NCBI GenBank assembly: GCA_964612995.1
Contig: CAZTGE010000135.1
Location: 1 to 11,351, forward strand
From: SLQH01 sp964612995
GTDB lineage: Bacteria > Planctomycetota > UBA11346
DNA length: 11,351 bases
Direction of reading: 5' to 3'
Below, piece by piece: positions 1 to 6,838 of this stretch. Position 1 is the first letter of the stretch, and every line of letters starts with the position of its first letter. A program made the translations under genes and the position numbers. The notes beneath the pieces are model-generated. The model did not search any database. It saw only the letters and a list, made by a program, of their open reading frames with translations, and was not told the origin of the DNA.

Positions 1-2
1 TC

Positions 3-188
3 GGCCGGTCGCCCAGCCAGGCCTGGCTGGGCTCCGGTTTGCAGAGGGGGCGCTGTCACCTCGCGGCTTGGCCGCGTACCCCCACGCGCCTCGGTCGTCG
101 CTGGCCAGCTAGCGACAACACCATCAACACCATCATCGCGAAAGTGGCGCAGGTGTTCAGCCCCGACTGGCCGGATGCGACGCGGTGA
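3..188 (+). CDS. Possible C-terminal end of an unidentified protein (5' partial)
   Basis: A plus-strand frame is open from the left window edge to a TGA at 186-188. Its last 25 or so residues (ending FSPDWPDATR) read like a normal protein end, while the upstream part (Arg/Trp-rich, with two short palindromes) looks less protein-like. Another plus frame is open from the edge to a TAG at 110-112, so a frameshift or a chance open frame is possible. If real, it would overlap the converging 79-residue gene by about 30 bases. I do not recognise a family, and there is too little sequence to infer a role. Confidence 0.22.
   Translation, partial: GRSPSQAWLGSGLQRGRCHLAAWPRTPTRLGRRWPASDNTINTIIAKVAQVFSPDWPDATR
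11..32. repeat. Perfect 22-bp palindrome
   Basis: The half-site gcccagccagg is followed directly by its exact reverse complement with no spacer. As DNA it could bind a dimeric protein; as RNA it could form a hairpin only by opening the centre. There is no T-run after it, so it is not a standard intrinsic terminator. A second small inverted repeat (cgcggc/gccgcg) follows at 62-76. The function is unknown. Confidence 0.5.
97..116. repeat. Short inverted repeat (gtcgct...agcgac)
   Basis: Six-base arms at 97-102 and 111-116 enclose an eight-base centre that contains a further dyad (ggcc). It lies about 40 bp past the stop of the minus-strand membrane-protein gene, so it could form a hairpin at the 3' end of the nikR transcript. 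No T-run follows on the minus strand, so termination is only a possibility. Two copies of aacaccatc follow at 117-134. Confidence 0.3.
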
Positions 189-396
189 CCGCGTCGATGT
201 CCATCGCGAACAGACCTGCCATCCCGCGTCGTTGGAGCACACGGCTAAACAACACGACCATCGCCACCCAGGCGGTGAACAGGATCCAGCGCAGCCACGG
301 ACTGTCGTCGAGGAACACCGCCACCGGCGCCGGGACGATCAGCAACAGCATGAACAGCAAGGGGATCACGATGGAGTTCTTCATCGCCCGATGCAT
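157..396 (-). CDS. Small two-helix membrane protein co-encoded with nikR
   Basis: This 79-residue protein has two hydrophobic segments, about residues 7-28 (IVIPLLFMLLLIVPAPVAVF) and 34-52 (WLRWILFTAWVAMVVLFS), joined by a short DDSP loop. The tail is soluble and Arg-containing. It is probably an inner-membrane hairpin. The ATG at 394-396 shares one base with the nikR stop codon (TGATG), so translation is likely coupled. A purine-rich stretch (ggtggggcgg) just upstream could serve as ribosome site. A second in-frame ATG lies four codons in (MKNSIV) and is the alternative start. I do not recognise the family. Layout resembles small accessory subunits of transporters or symporters, but no transporter is visible in the window. 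A nickel-related role is only inferred from sharing a transcript with nikR. Confidence 0.6.
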   Translation of the reverse strand: MHRAMKNSIVIPLLFMLLLIVPAPVAVFLDDSPWLRWILFTAWVAMVVLFSRVLQRRGMAGLFAMDIDAVTASHPASRG

Positions 397-797
397 CACC
401 GCCCCACCAGGCTCAAGGCCACCTGTCCGACGCCCTTGACCTGCCGCAGGCGGGCGGTGAACAGATGGATCTCGGCCGCGGTGCCATGGATGATCAGCAC
501 CTCCATGCAGCGGTGATGGTCGAGGTGGACATGGGTGGTGACCTTGATCTCGGCGCTGCAGTCGTGCTGCAGCTCCACCAGCCGTCCGGGCAGGCCGCGC
601 GTGTGGTGGTCGTAGACCATCGAGATGGTGCCGTGGACCAGGCCCCCCTGGCCCCATTCGCGGATCGCGAGATGGGTCCGCAGCAGGTCGCGGATGAACT
701 CGGACCGGTTGCCCGCGCCGCTGCGACGCACCATCTCCTCGAGCTGCTCGTAGAGCGCGCGCTCGATCGACATGCTCAGCCGCACGAGTTCGGACAT
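396..797 (-). CDS. nikR: Nickel-responsive transcriptional regulator NikR
   Basis: This 133-residue protein is a complete NikR. In the family, a ribbon-helix-helix dimer binds DNA and an ACT-like C-terminal domain forms the tetramer that senses Ni(II). Residues 3-44 (VRLSMSIERALYEQLEEMV, then RSEFIRDLLRTHL) are the ribbon-helix-helix. The four nickel ligands are present with family spacing: His78, His89, His91 and Cys97, matching His76, His87, His89 and Cys95 of the E. coli protein. I chose the ATG at 797 because GGTGGAG lies five bases upstream; a longer frame begins at 815 without such a site. The gene overlaps the next minus-strand gene by one base and is divergent from hypF. NikR classically represses nickel uptake when nickel is plentiful; here it probably regulates itself and perhaps hypF or the small membrane protein. 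Confidence 0.94.
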   Translation of the reverse strand: MSELVRLSMSIERALYEQLEEMVRRSGAGNRSEFIRDLLRTHLAIREWGQGGLVHGTISMVYDHHTRGLPGRLVELQHDCSAEIKVTTHVHLDHHRCMEVLIIHGTAAEIHLFTARLRQVKGVGQVALSLVGR

Positions 798-834
798 CGG
801 ATCTCCACCGGCCATCCGCCGCGGCCGGCCGGCA

Positions 835-867
835 GGTTCTGTTGCAGCGCGCGAGGTTCAAGTTGCA
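835..867. promoter_or_regulatory. Candidate operator: paired direct repeat between nikR and hypF
   Basis: Within the divergent gap (798-897) the sequence ggttctgttgca (835-846) recurs as ggttcaagttgca (855-867), starting 20 bp later, close to two DNA turns. Such spacing suits cooperative binding of two protein units on one face. Known E. coli NikR sites are inverted GTATGA/TCATAC half-sites; I see none of that consensus, so binding by NikR is a guess. No convincing -35/-10 pair stands out in either direction, although promoters for both genes should be here. Confidence 0.35.
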
Positions 868-897
868 TCCCGTGGCGAGCGCGGCTCGAATCGGAGC

Positions 898-3210
898 GTG
901 CCGACCGCCAGACGCCGCTTGCTCATCCGCGGACGGGTGCAGGGCGTGGGTTTCCGCCCCCATGTCGTGCGTCTGGCCCGTGCCCTGGAGCTGGGCGGCT
1001 GGGTCGGCAACGAGCCGGCCGGGGTGGTGGTCGAGGTCGAGGGGCCGGCTCCAGCGCTCGACCGCTTCCACGAACGCGTGCTCGCCGAGCTCCCGCCCCT
1101 GGCCTGGATCCATGACATCGCCACTGTCGAGCTCCCGCCGAGTGGCAGCCGGTCCTTCACCATCGCTGCGAGCGACGAGACCGGGGTCCAGGATCTGGCC
1201 ATCACTCCCGATGCGGCCACCTGCGCCGCCTGTCTGGCCGAGATCGACGATCCAACCGACCGACGCCACGGCTATCCCTTCGCCAACTGCACCGACTGCG
1301 GCCCGCGCTACTCGATCATCGACGCCGTGCCCTACGACCGCCCGCGCACGACGATGCGCGATTTCACGATGTGTGCCGAGTGCCAGCGCGAGTACACCGA
1401 TCCGGACGACCGTCGTTTCCACGCCCAGCCCAACGCCTGCCCTGTCTGCGGCCCCCAGCTGTGGCTCGAACACACCGAGCCACAGGATACCCACGTGATC
1501 GCTCGCGGGCCCGCGGCTCTCGCGGCCGCCGCCGCGCAGCTTGCGGCCGGCGCCATCGTCGCGATCAAGGGCCTCGGCGGCTTCCACCTCGCCTGCCGCG
1601 CCGACGATCAGACCGCCCTCACCCGCCTGCGCTCACGCAAGCAACGCGAGAGCAAGCCCTTCGCGGTGATGGTACGCGACCTGGCCATCGCACGTCGCCT
1701 GGCCGTGGTGAGCGCAGACGCGGCCGACCTGCTCGCCGCTCCGGCCGCCCCGATCGTGCTGCTGCCGCGCCGAAGCGATCCCCAGCCGCCGCTGGCCGCG
1801 GGTATCGCCCCGGACACCGACCTGCTCGGGCTGTTCCTGCCCTACACCCCGCTGCACCACCTGTTGCTGTGCGCCGGACCCCCGGCGCTGGTGATGACCT
1901 CGGCCAACCCGGCCGGCGAACCCTTGACGCACGCCAACGCGGAAGCCCGCACCCGCCTGGCCACCATCGCCGACGCGATCCTGTTCCACGACCGGCGCAT
2001 CGCCCGGCCGATCGACGACTCGGTGGTGCTGGCCGACATCGGACCCGACGGCACCCTGCTCGAATTCACCCCGGTACGGCGAGCCCGCGGCTACGTGCCC
2101 GACCCGATCTTCCTCGCACGTCCGCTGCCGCTGCCGGTCCTGGCGCTCGGCGGCGATCTCAAGTCCACCCTCTGCCTCGCCGCTGATGCGCGGGCGGTGC
2201 TCGGCGAACACCTCGGCGACCTCGCCCATCCCGCCGCGTTCCGCGCCTTCGTCGCCGCCGGCGAGCGCCTGGCTCAGCTGCTCGCGATCGCGCCGGAGCG
2301 GATCGCCTGCGATCTGCATCCCGGCTATCACAGCTCGCGCCACGCCCAGAGCTTCGGCCTGCCGCTGGTCCGGGTCCAACACCACCACGCCCATGTGGTC
2401 GCCTGTGCCGCCGAACACGGCCACGATCGCTCCCTGCTGGGCATCGCCTGCGACGGCACCGGCTACGGCGAGGACGGCAGCATCTGGGGTGGCGAACTGC
2501 TGCTGGTCGACGGCCCGCGATACGTCCGCCTGGCCCACCTCACCGCGATACCACTCCTCGGCGGCGACGCCGCCGCGCACGAGACCTGGCGTCCGGCGGT
2601 CGGCCTGCTGCACGCCGCCTGGGGCGCCGACTGGCCACAGCAGCTGCCGCGCACCCGCCTCGCCCTGCCACCACAGGCAGCAGCGCTCGCCGCCACCCGC
2701 CTCGCCAGCGGCCGGGGCACGACTCCCTGTTCGAGCCTCGGTCGGCTGTTCGACGCCATCGCCGCCCTGCTCGGCGTGGCCTCCAGCAACCGCCATGAGG
2801 GCGACGCCGCGATCCGGCTCGAAACCCTCGCTCATACCGCCGCCCCGGCACCCCTGGCCCTGCCGCTACGCTGTGATGGCCCGATCGCCCTGCTCGACAC
2901 CCCGCAGCTGACCCGCGACCTGCTCGATCACCTCGACGCCGGCGCGGCGCCGGCCGCGCTCGCGCGCGGCTTCCACGATGCCGTCGCCGATGCCTTCGTC
3001 GCGGCTGCCGTCCGAGCTGCTGCGGAGCACGCCGTGGACACGGTCGCACTCACCGGCGGCTGTCTGCTCAATCGCCTGCTGCGCCGCCGCATGCAGGCCG
3101 GCCTGGAACAGGACGGTCTGCGCGTGCTGACCCATCGCCGTACACCACCCGGCGACGGCTGCCTCGCCCTGGGTCAGGCGCTGATCGCGGCAGAGCGCGT
3201 AATCGACTGA
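898..3210 (+). CDS. hypF: Carbamoyltransferase HypF, NiFe-hydrogenase maturation
   Basis: HypF uses carbamoyl phosphate and ATP to make a carbamoyl-adenylate and transfers the carbamoyl group to HypE, the first step of CN ligand synthesis for the NiFe site. All domains are visible (numbered from the GTG): acylphosphatase-like, with VQGVGFRP at 14-21 and GWVGNEPAG; two zinc fingers with cysteine pairs at 109/112, 131/134, 159/162 and 181/184; a YrdC-like domain around 215-400 (AIKGLGGFHLACR, SKPFAVMVRD); and a Kae1-like domain from about 413 with the HHHAH metal motif at 495-499, DGTGYGEDG, and TGGCLLN near the end. At 770 residues the length is normal. The start is uncertain: GTG 898 fits the family but has only a poorly spaced GGAG. 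An upstream ATG at 772 would overlap nikR and add a non-family extension. It is divergent from nikR, and no other hyp gene is in the window. Confidence 0.95.
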   Translation: MPTARRRLLIRGRVQGVGFRPHVVRLARALELGGWVGNEPAGVVVEVEGPAPALDRFHERVLAELPPLAWIHDIATVELPPSGSRSFTIAASDETGVQDLAITPDAATCAACLAEIDDPTDRRHGYPFANCTDCGPRYSIIDAVPYDRPRTTMRDFTMCAECQREYTDPDDRRFHAQPNACPVCGPQLWLEHTEPQDTHVIARGPAALAAAAAQLAAGAIVAIKGLGGFHLACRADDQTALTRLRSRKQRESKPFAVMVRDLAIARRLAVVSADAADLLAAPAAPIVLLPRRSDPQPPLAAGIAPDTDLLGLFLPYTPLHHLLLCAGPPALVMTSANPAGEPLTHANAEARTRLATIADAILFHDRRIARPIDDSVVLADIGPDGTLLEFTPVRRARGYVPDPIFLARPLPLPVLALGGDLKSTLCLAADARAVLGEHLGDLAHPAAFRAFVAAGERLAQLLAIAPERIACDLHPGYHSSRHAQSFGLPLVRVQHHHAHVVACAAEHGHDRSLLGIACDGTGYGEDGSIWGGELLLVDGPRYVRLAHLTAIPLLGGDAAAHETWRPAVGLLHAAWGADWPQQLPRTRLALPPQAAALAATRLASGRGTTPCSSLGRLFDAIAALLGVASSNRHEGDAAIRLETLAHTAAPAPLALPLRCDGPIALLDTPQLTRDLLDHLDAGAAPAALARGFHDAVADAFVAAAVRAAAEHAVDTVALTGGCLLNRLLRRRMQAGLEQDGLRVLTHRRTPPGDGCLALGQALIAAERVID

Positions 3211-3321
3211 AGCATCGCCACAGCGTTGCCTATCCCTCGAGACCACCGCGCGCGAACTGGCCGAGATCCACGCGCAACCCGACACGATGATCGGGAGATT
3301 CAAGACCTTCCCATCAAAGCC

Positions 3322-3346
3322 CCCGCCGGCCCTGCGGGCCAGCGGG
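3322..3346. repeat. Strong hairpin abutting the mobile repeat
   Basis: Eleven-base arms (cccgccggccc and gggccagcggg) pair with a single C-A mismatch around a tgc loop. It ends on the base before repeat copy A and starts about 110 bp after the hypF stop. It has no T-run, so it is not a classic terminator, though it could still slow or protect the hypF transcript. A 14-base stretch overlapping it (agcccccgccggcc, 3318-3331) recurs at 11280-11293. The rest of the gap, 3211-3321, shows no gene I can support. Confidence 0.45.
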
Positions 3347-3509
3347 CAGGGCGACTCAAAGCTCGCGCATGAGGGCCATGCCTCGCCTCCACCTGCGTCA
3401 CTACGGCCCAAGCACCAAAGAGAACCTGGCGGTTTGACGCAGGTGGAGGCGACGCAAGGCATGCCGAGCTGGTGTTCGGCGCTCCCGGGGCGAGCTTTGA
3501 GTCGCCCTG
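3347..3509. mobile_element. Palindromic MITE-like repeat, copy A
   Basis: This 163-bp element has perfect 20-bp terminal inverted repeats: cagggcgactcaaagctcgc at the left end and its exact reverse complement at the right end. Inside is a second perfect 18-bp inverted pair (3383-3400 with 3435-3452) around a 34-base loop, so the whole element could fold into a long two-part hairpin. By hand alignment copy B (10947-11108) matches it at about nine in ten positions, in the same orientation. It encodes no transposase, so if mobile it would depend on an enzyme elsewhere. No clear target duplication flanks this copy; gggc occurs on both sides. It fills much of the 355-bp gap between hypF and the sulfatase gene and ends 56 bp before the sulfatase start. 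Confidence 0.72.
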
Positions 3510-3565
3510 GGCAGCCTCCGCCCCCGGTCCTCGACAGCGCCCCCATTGCCAGCACAATCCAGGGC

Positions 3566-4915
3566 ATGAATGATCGCCCCAACGTCCTGTTCATCTCCAT
3601 CGACGATTTGCGCCCCGAACTCGGCTGCTACGGCTGCGATCACATCGACAGCCCGCATCTCGATGCCCTCGCACTCGAGAGCATGCTCTACAGCCGCGCA
3701 TTCTGTCAGGTCCCCGTCTGCGGCGCCTCGCGCGCGAGCACCCAGACCGGGGCCCGGCCACGCCGCGAGCGCTTCATCGATTACTGGGCCCGGGCCGACG
3801 AGGAGATGCCCGAGGCGGCGGTCCTCCCGGAGCACCTGCGCCGCAACGGCTACCACACCGTCTCGCGCGGCAAGGTCCTGCACACGCGCGCTGATTCACC
3901 TCAGGCCTGGTGCGAGCCGGCCTGGCGCCCGGCCCACGAACATCCCGGTTACCGCGACCCCGACAACGTGGCCGTCCAACTGGAGAACCTGCGCAAGGCC
4001 GCGGCCAATGGCCAGCGCCTGCCACGCGGCCCGGCCTGGGAGATGATCGACGGACCGGAATCGCAGTGCCCCGATCACCAGACCGCCGATTACGTGATCC
4101 AGGATCTCGACCGCCTCGCCGGCGGCGACCAGCCCTTCTTCCTCGCCGCGGGTTTCGTCCGGCCGCACCTGCCCTTCAGCGTCCCCCGGCGCTACTTTGA
4201 CCGTTACGACCGCGACGCGCTACCCATGCCCGCCTGCCCACAGCCCCCGAGCGATGTCCCAGACGCCGCCCTCCACCGTTCGCCCGAATTGCGGCTCCAC
4301 TACGAGGGCATCGAGGACCAGGACCCCCTGAGCGAGCCGCTGACCCGCTCGCTGCGCCACGGCTACTTCGCCGCGGTGAGCTTCCTCGACGAGCAGATCG
4401 GCCGTGTGCTCACGGCGGTCGACCGCCTCGGCCTGCGCGACGACACCATCGTCGCCTTCACCGTCGACCATGGCTGGAACCTCGGCGAACACGCTCTGTG
4501 GTGCAAACACTGCTTGTACGAGACCTCGTTACGGGTGCCGCTGATGTTGCGCGTTCCGGGTCGCCGCCCCGGCCGCTGCGACAGCATCGTCGACAATCTC
4601 GACATATATCCGACCTTCTGCGAACTGCTCGACCTGCCCGAGCCCGAGCACGGCCTCGACGGCCACAGCCTGGTCCCGACGCTCGAGGATCCCGGCGCAA
4701 GTGTCAGGACCCATTCGCAAAGCCGCTATCACCTCGGGCGTTCGGTACGGACCGATCGTTATCGCTACAGCCGCTGGGAGGACGCGAGCGGATTCCATGG
4801 GCACACCCTGTTCGACCATGCAGAGGATCCGGACGAGGCGAACAACCTCGCCAACGATCCCACCCACGCCGCGGTCGTCGCCGAACACCTCCATCTGCTC
4901 CCGGGCATGGACTGA
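3566..4915 (+). CDS. Sulfatase, iduronate-2-sulfatase-like
   Basis: This 449-residue protein belongs to the type I sulfatases, which hydrolyse sulfate esters with a formylglycine made from an active-site cysteine or serine. Visible features are metal ligands Asp13/Asp14 (SIDDLRPELGCYG), Cys52 in CGASR with Arg56, Lys103 in SRGKVLH, RPHLPF at 199-204, Asp301/His302 (TVDHGWNLGEH) and Lys314/His315. The RPHLPF and DHGWNLGEHALWCKH segments are typical of the iduronate-2-sulfatase group, but the substrate cannot be read from sequence. The usual proline of CxPSR is alanine here; CxASR is compatible with the radical-SAM maturases known for this family. No signal peptide is visible, so it is probably cytoplasmic. 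ATG 3566 gives the family's normal N-terminus but has a weak ribosome site. The open frame extends upstream through the mobile repeat to an ATG at 3287; I reject that start. A secreted beta-helix gene follows 105 bp downstream. Confidence 0.9.
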   Translation: MNDRPNVLFISIDDLRPELGCYGCDHIDSPHLDALALESMLYSRAFCQVPVCGASRASTQTGARPRRERFIDYWARADEEMPEAAVLPEHLRRNGYHTVSRGKVLHTRADSPQAWCEPAWRPAHEHPGYRDPDNVAVQLENLRKAAANGQRLPRGPAWEMIDGPESQCPDHQTADYVIQDLDRLAGGDQPFFLAAGFVRPHLPFSVPRRYFDRYDRDALPMPACPQPPSDVPDAALHRSPELRLHYEGIEDQDPLSEPLTRSLRHGYFAAVSFLDEQIGRVLTAVDRLGLRDDTIVAFTVDHGWNLGEHALWCKHCLYETSLRVPLMLRVPGRRPGRCDSIVDNLDIYPTFCELLDLPEPEHGLDGHSLVPTLEDPGASVRTHSQSRYHLGRSVRTDRYRYSRWEDASGFHGHTLFDHAEDPDEANNLANDPTHAAVVAEHLHLLPGMD

Positions 4916-5006
4916 TCGGCCCGGACCGGACCACGCCCCCGGCTGGCGCGCTGCCGCATTGACAACAGACAGGCTGCAACATCGCGTCCGCCTCGGCTTA
5001 TCACCT

Positions 5007-5015
5007 GAGGAGGAG
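5007..5015 (+). promoter_or_regulatory. Strong ribosome binding site for the beta-helix gene
   Basis: A gaggaggag run lies 5-13 bases before the ATG at 5021 and sets that start. It is the clearest Shine-Dalgarno site on the plus strand; hypF, the sulfatase and the kinase have weak or no such site. The 105-bp gap before it contains TTGACA at 4959-4964 but no matching -10 box, so a separate promoter is unproven. Confidence 0.7.
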
Positions 5016-5020
5016 CCCTC

Positions 5021-6838
5021 ATGCGCACATCTGCCCGCCTCGCCGTCCTGATCGCCGTCTGCACCTGCACCTCCGCGGCCGAAGGCGTGCCCCTCCGCAT
5101 CGGCGACGCCGGCTCCCTCCCCGACCCCAGCCGCTTCGATCCCGCCTACCCCGAGATGGAGCGTTGGGCCAAGGCCGGCGTCGAAGGCGGGATCCCTTAC
5201 ATCGAGCGGGTGGTCGGGCGCATCGATCCGGAAACCGACATCGTCGCGGCCGTCGCCGCCGCCGCCGGCCAGGTCTCTGCCGGCAATCCCGGCGTTCTGC
5301 TCCTCGCCGCCGGCGACTACCCGATCCCGCGCGAACTCTGGCTCAAGCCGGGCCTGATCCTGCGCGGCGCCGATCGGACACAGACCTTCCTCATCTCTGA
5401 ACTCAACGAGATGAAAGCCCCCTACGGAGTGGCCGAGACCCACGCGATCAAGATGGCCGAGCGCAGCGCGCTCGAGGACCTGACCGTCTACAACCGTCAC
5501 GTCAAAGACAAGGACCCCGGCACCTACGTCGGTAAATACAGCAACCCCGGCGCGCCCTGCAGCGGCCTGGTCAAGATCCCCGGCAAGGCGACCAATTCCT
5601 GGATCCAGCGCTGCAACCTGACCCACGCCGGCTCCAACCCGATCTCGATCGACGGCGATCACATCACCATCCGTGACTGCACCATCGAGCACGCCTACAA
5701 CAAAGGCGGCAAGGGGCACGGCTACCTCGAACTGGGCAACGCGCATGACATTCTGTTCTACAACATCACCGTCACTGACATCCGCCACGTCTCGGTGATG
5801 TGGAAGAGCAGCTACGTCGTGTTCTACGAGTGCGATTTCACCATCGACATCAACTACCACGACGGCCTGCCGCACCACAATCTGATCGAGGCCTGCACCT
5901 TCCGCCCGCAACGCGGTCATCACTGGGGCTGCATCGCCTACGGGGCCAAGCCCTGGCAGGACTGCGGCCCCGGCCCCCGCTGCCTGTTCTGGAACAACGA
6001 CATGACGGGCAAGAACAGCGGATGGGCCGGCAGCCAGGTGGTCTGGGAGCTCGAGGACACCACCCCTGGCTACGACGCGATGGGCAAGAGCGTCCCCGAT
6101 CGGCTCGAGGCCGGACCGCCACCCAAGCACGGCACGCTCTACGCGGTCACCGGCAAGGACATCCCGCTGGAGATGGTCGAGCGCGGCCGCTGCATGGCCA
6201 ACCTCGAAGCCGCGATCGCTGCCGAGGCACACGCCAAGGTGATCTTCTTCGCCAGACTCGGCCGGGGCTTGTTCAAGCAGGACAGCCCGGAGTACGCGGA
6301 AGCCACCCGCCAGCTCGAACGCACGCAACAGGCGGCCAGCAGCGCCCTGGGCGACCTCGGCGACGATCCCGACGCCGACGAGCTGCGCAGCTTCCTCGCC
6401 ACCTGGGAGGGCACCGATGCCATCGCCGATGCCCACGCCCTCGCCGACCGGCTCGCGTCCGCGGATTTCGCGCGCATCGCCCCCGGCGGCCGGACCCCGC
6501 GCGGCTCGCGCCTGCGCGACTTCGTCGACGACTGGCACGGCGTGGCCACCATCGATGCCGCGATGCGGGCCTATCAGCAGCAGGCCGACGAGGACTTCGA
6601 GCGCGAGCAGGATGATTTCGGCCACCCCGATGACCTGCGCAAATTCATCGCAAAATGGCGCCATGCCGAAGCGGCCGAACGTGCCGGGCAACGCCTGGTC
6701 GCCTTGCTGCGCAAGGCGTTGGACAAGCTCGATGGGATGGTCGACAAGATGAACCGTCGCCAACGCGAGGAGACGTTCCAGCTCTTCGTCGACACTTCTC
6801 TCGAAGCGGAGGCCAGGGCCCTGCTGATCGGCGACTAG
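5021..6838 (+). CDS. Secreted right-handed beta-helix protein with C-terminal helical repeats
   Basis: This 605-residue protein begins with a signal peptide (RLAVLIAVCTCTSAA, cleavage likely near residue 20). Cysteines 14 and 16 do not form a good lipobox, so it is probably soluble in the periplasm or secreted. Residues about 70-350 form a pectin-lyase-like parallel beta-helix, seen as successive short strands such as GVLLLAAGDYPIP, GLILRGADRTQTFLI, HITIRDCTIEHAY, HDILFYNITVTDI and SYVVFYECDFTID. About nine cysteines lie in this part. Residues 390-600 are helical, charged and Ala-rich, with three related units starting at 455 (LRSFLATWEG), 498 (LRDFVDDWHG) and 539 (LRKFIAKWRH). Beta-helix proteins often bind or cleave polysaccharides, but no lyase or hydrolase catalytic set can be assigned. 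It follows the sulfatase in the same direction, suggesting but not proving joint work on a sulfated glycan. I do not recognise the C-terminal region. Confidence 0.88.
   Translation: MRTSARLAVLIAVCTCTSAAEGVPLRIGDAGSLPDPSRFDPAYPEMERWAKAGVEGGIPYIERVVGRIDPETDIVAAVAAAAGQVSAGNPGVLLLAAGDYPIPRELWLKPGLILRGADRTQTFLISELNEMKAPYGVAETHAIKMAERSALEDLTVYNRHVKDKDPGTYVGKYSNPGAPCSGLVKIPGKATNSWIQRCNLTHAGSNPISIDGDHITIRDCTIEHAYNKGGKGHGYLELGNAHDILFYNITVTDIRHVSVMWKSSYVVFYECDFTIDINYHDGLPHHNLIEACTFRPQRGHHWGCIAYGAKPWQDCGPGPRCLFWNNDMTGKNSGWAGSQVVWELEDTTPGYDAMGKSVPDRLEAGPPPKHGTLYAVTGKDIPLEMVERGRCMANLEAAIAAEAHAKVIFFARLGRGLFKQDSPEYAEATRQLERTQQAASSALGDLGDDPDADELRSFLATWEGTDAIADAHALADRLASADFARIAPGGRTPRGSRLRDFVDDWHGVATIDAAMRAYQQQADEDFEREQDDFGHPDDLRKFIAKWRHAEAAERAGQRLVALLRKALDKLDGMVDKMNRRQREETFQLFVDTSLEAEARALLIGD

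Noticed and set aside
798..815. A six-residue longer NikR start at 815
   Set aside because: The ATG at 797 has a well-spaced GGTGGAG and gives the family's normal N-terminus.
772..897. HypF start at ATG 772
   Set aside because: It overlaps the divergent nikR start and adds 42 residues with no family similarity before the acylphosphatase domain.
157..1587. A 476-codon minus-strand open frame covering the nikR region and the first part of hypF
   Set aside because: Only its last 79 codons look like a protein; the rest is antisense to hypF and out of frame with nikR, and open only because of high GC content.
3287..3565. 93-residue N-terminal extension of the sulfatase
   Set aside because: It is translated from the gap and the mobile repeat and lacks any domain; sulfatases of this type begin near RPNVLFISIDD.
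4959..4964. TTGACA as a -35 box for the beta-helix gene (and another TTGACA at 6881-6886 before the kinase)
   Set aside because: No acceptable -10 hexamer lies 16-18 bases downstream of either.
5021..5080. Lipoprotein signal at Cys14 or Cys16 of the beta-helix protein
   Set aside because: The residue before each cysteine is Val or Thr, not the small Gly/Ala/Ser that lipoprotein signal peptidase normally requires.
4529..6763. A 744-codon minus-strand frame opposite the sulfatase and beta-helix genes
   Set aside because: It is antisense to two well-supported genes, low in complexity and resembles no known family; typical shadow frame in high-GC DNA. The same applies to minus-strand 1633-2835 opposite hypF and minus-strand 7007-8266 opposite the kinase.
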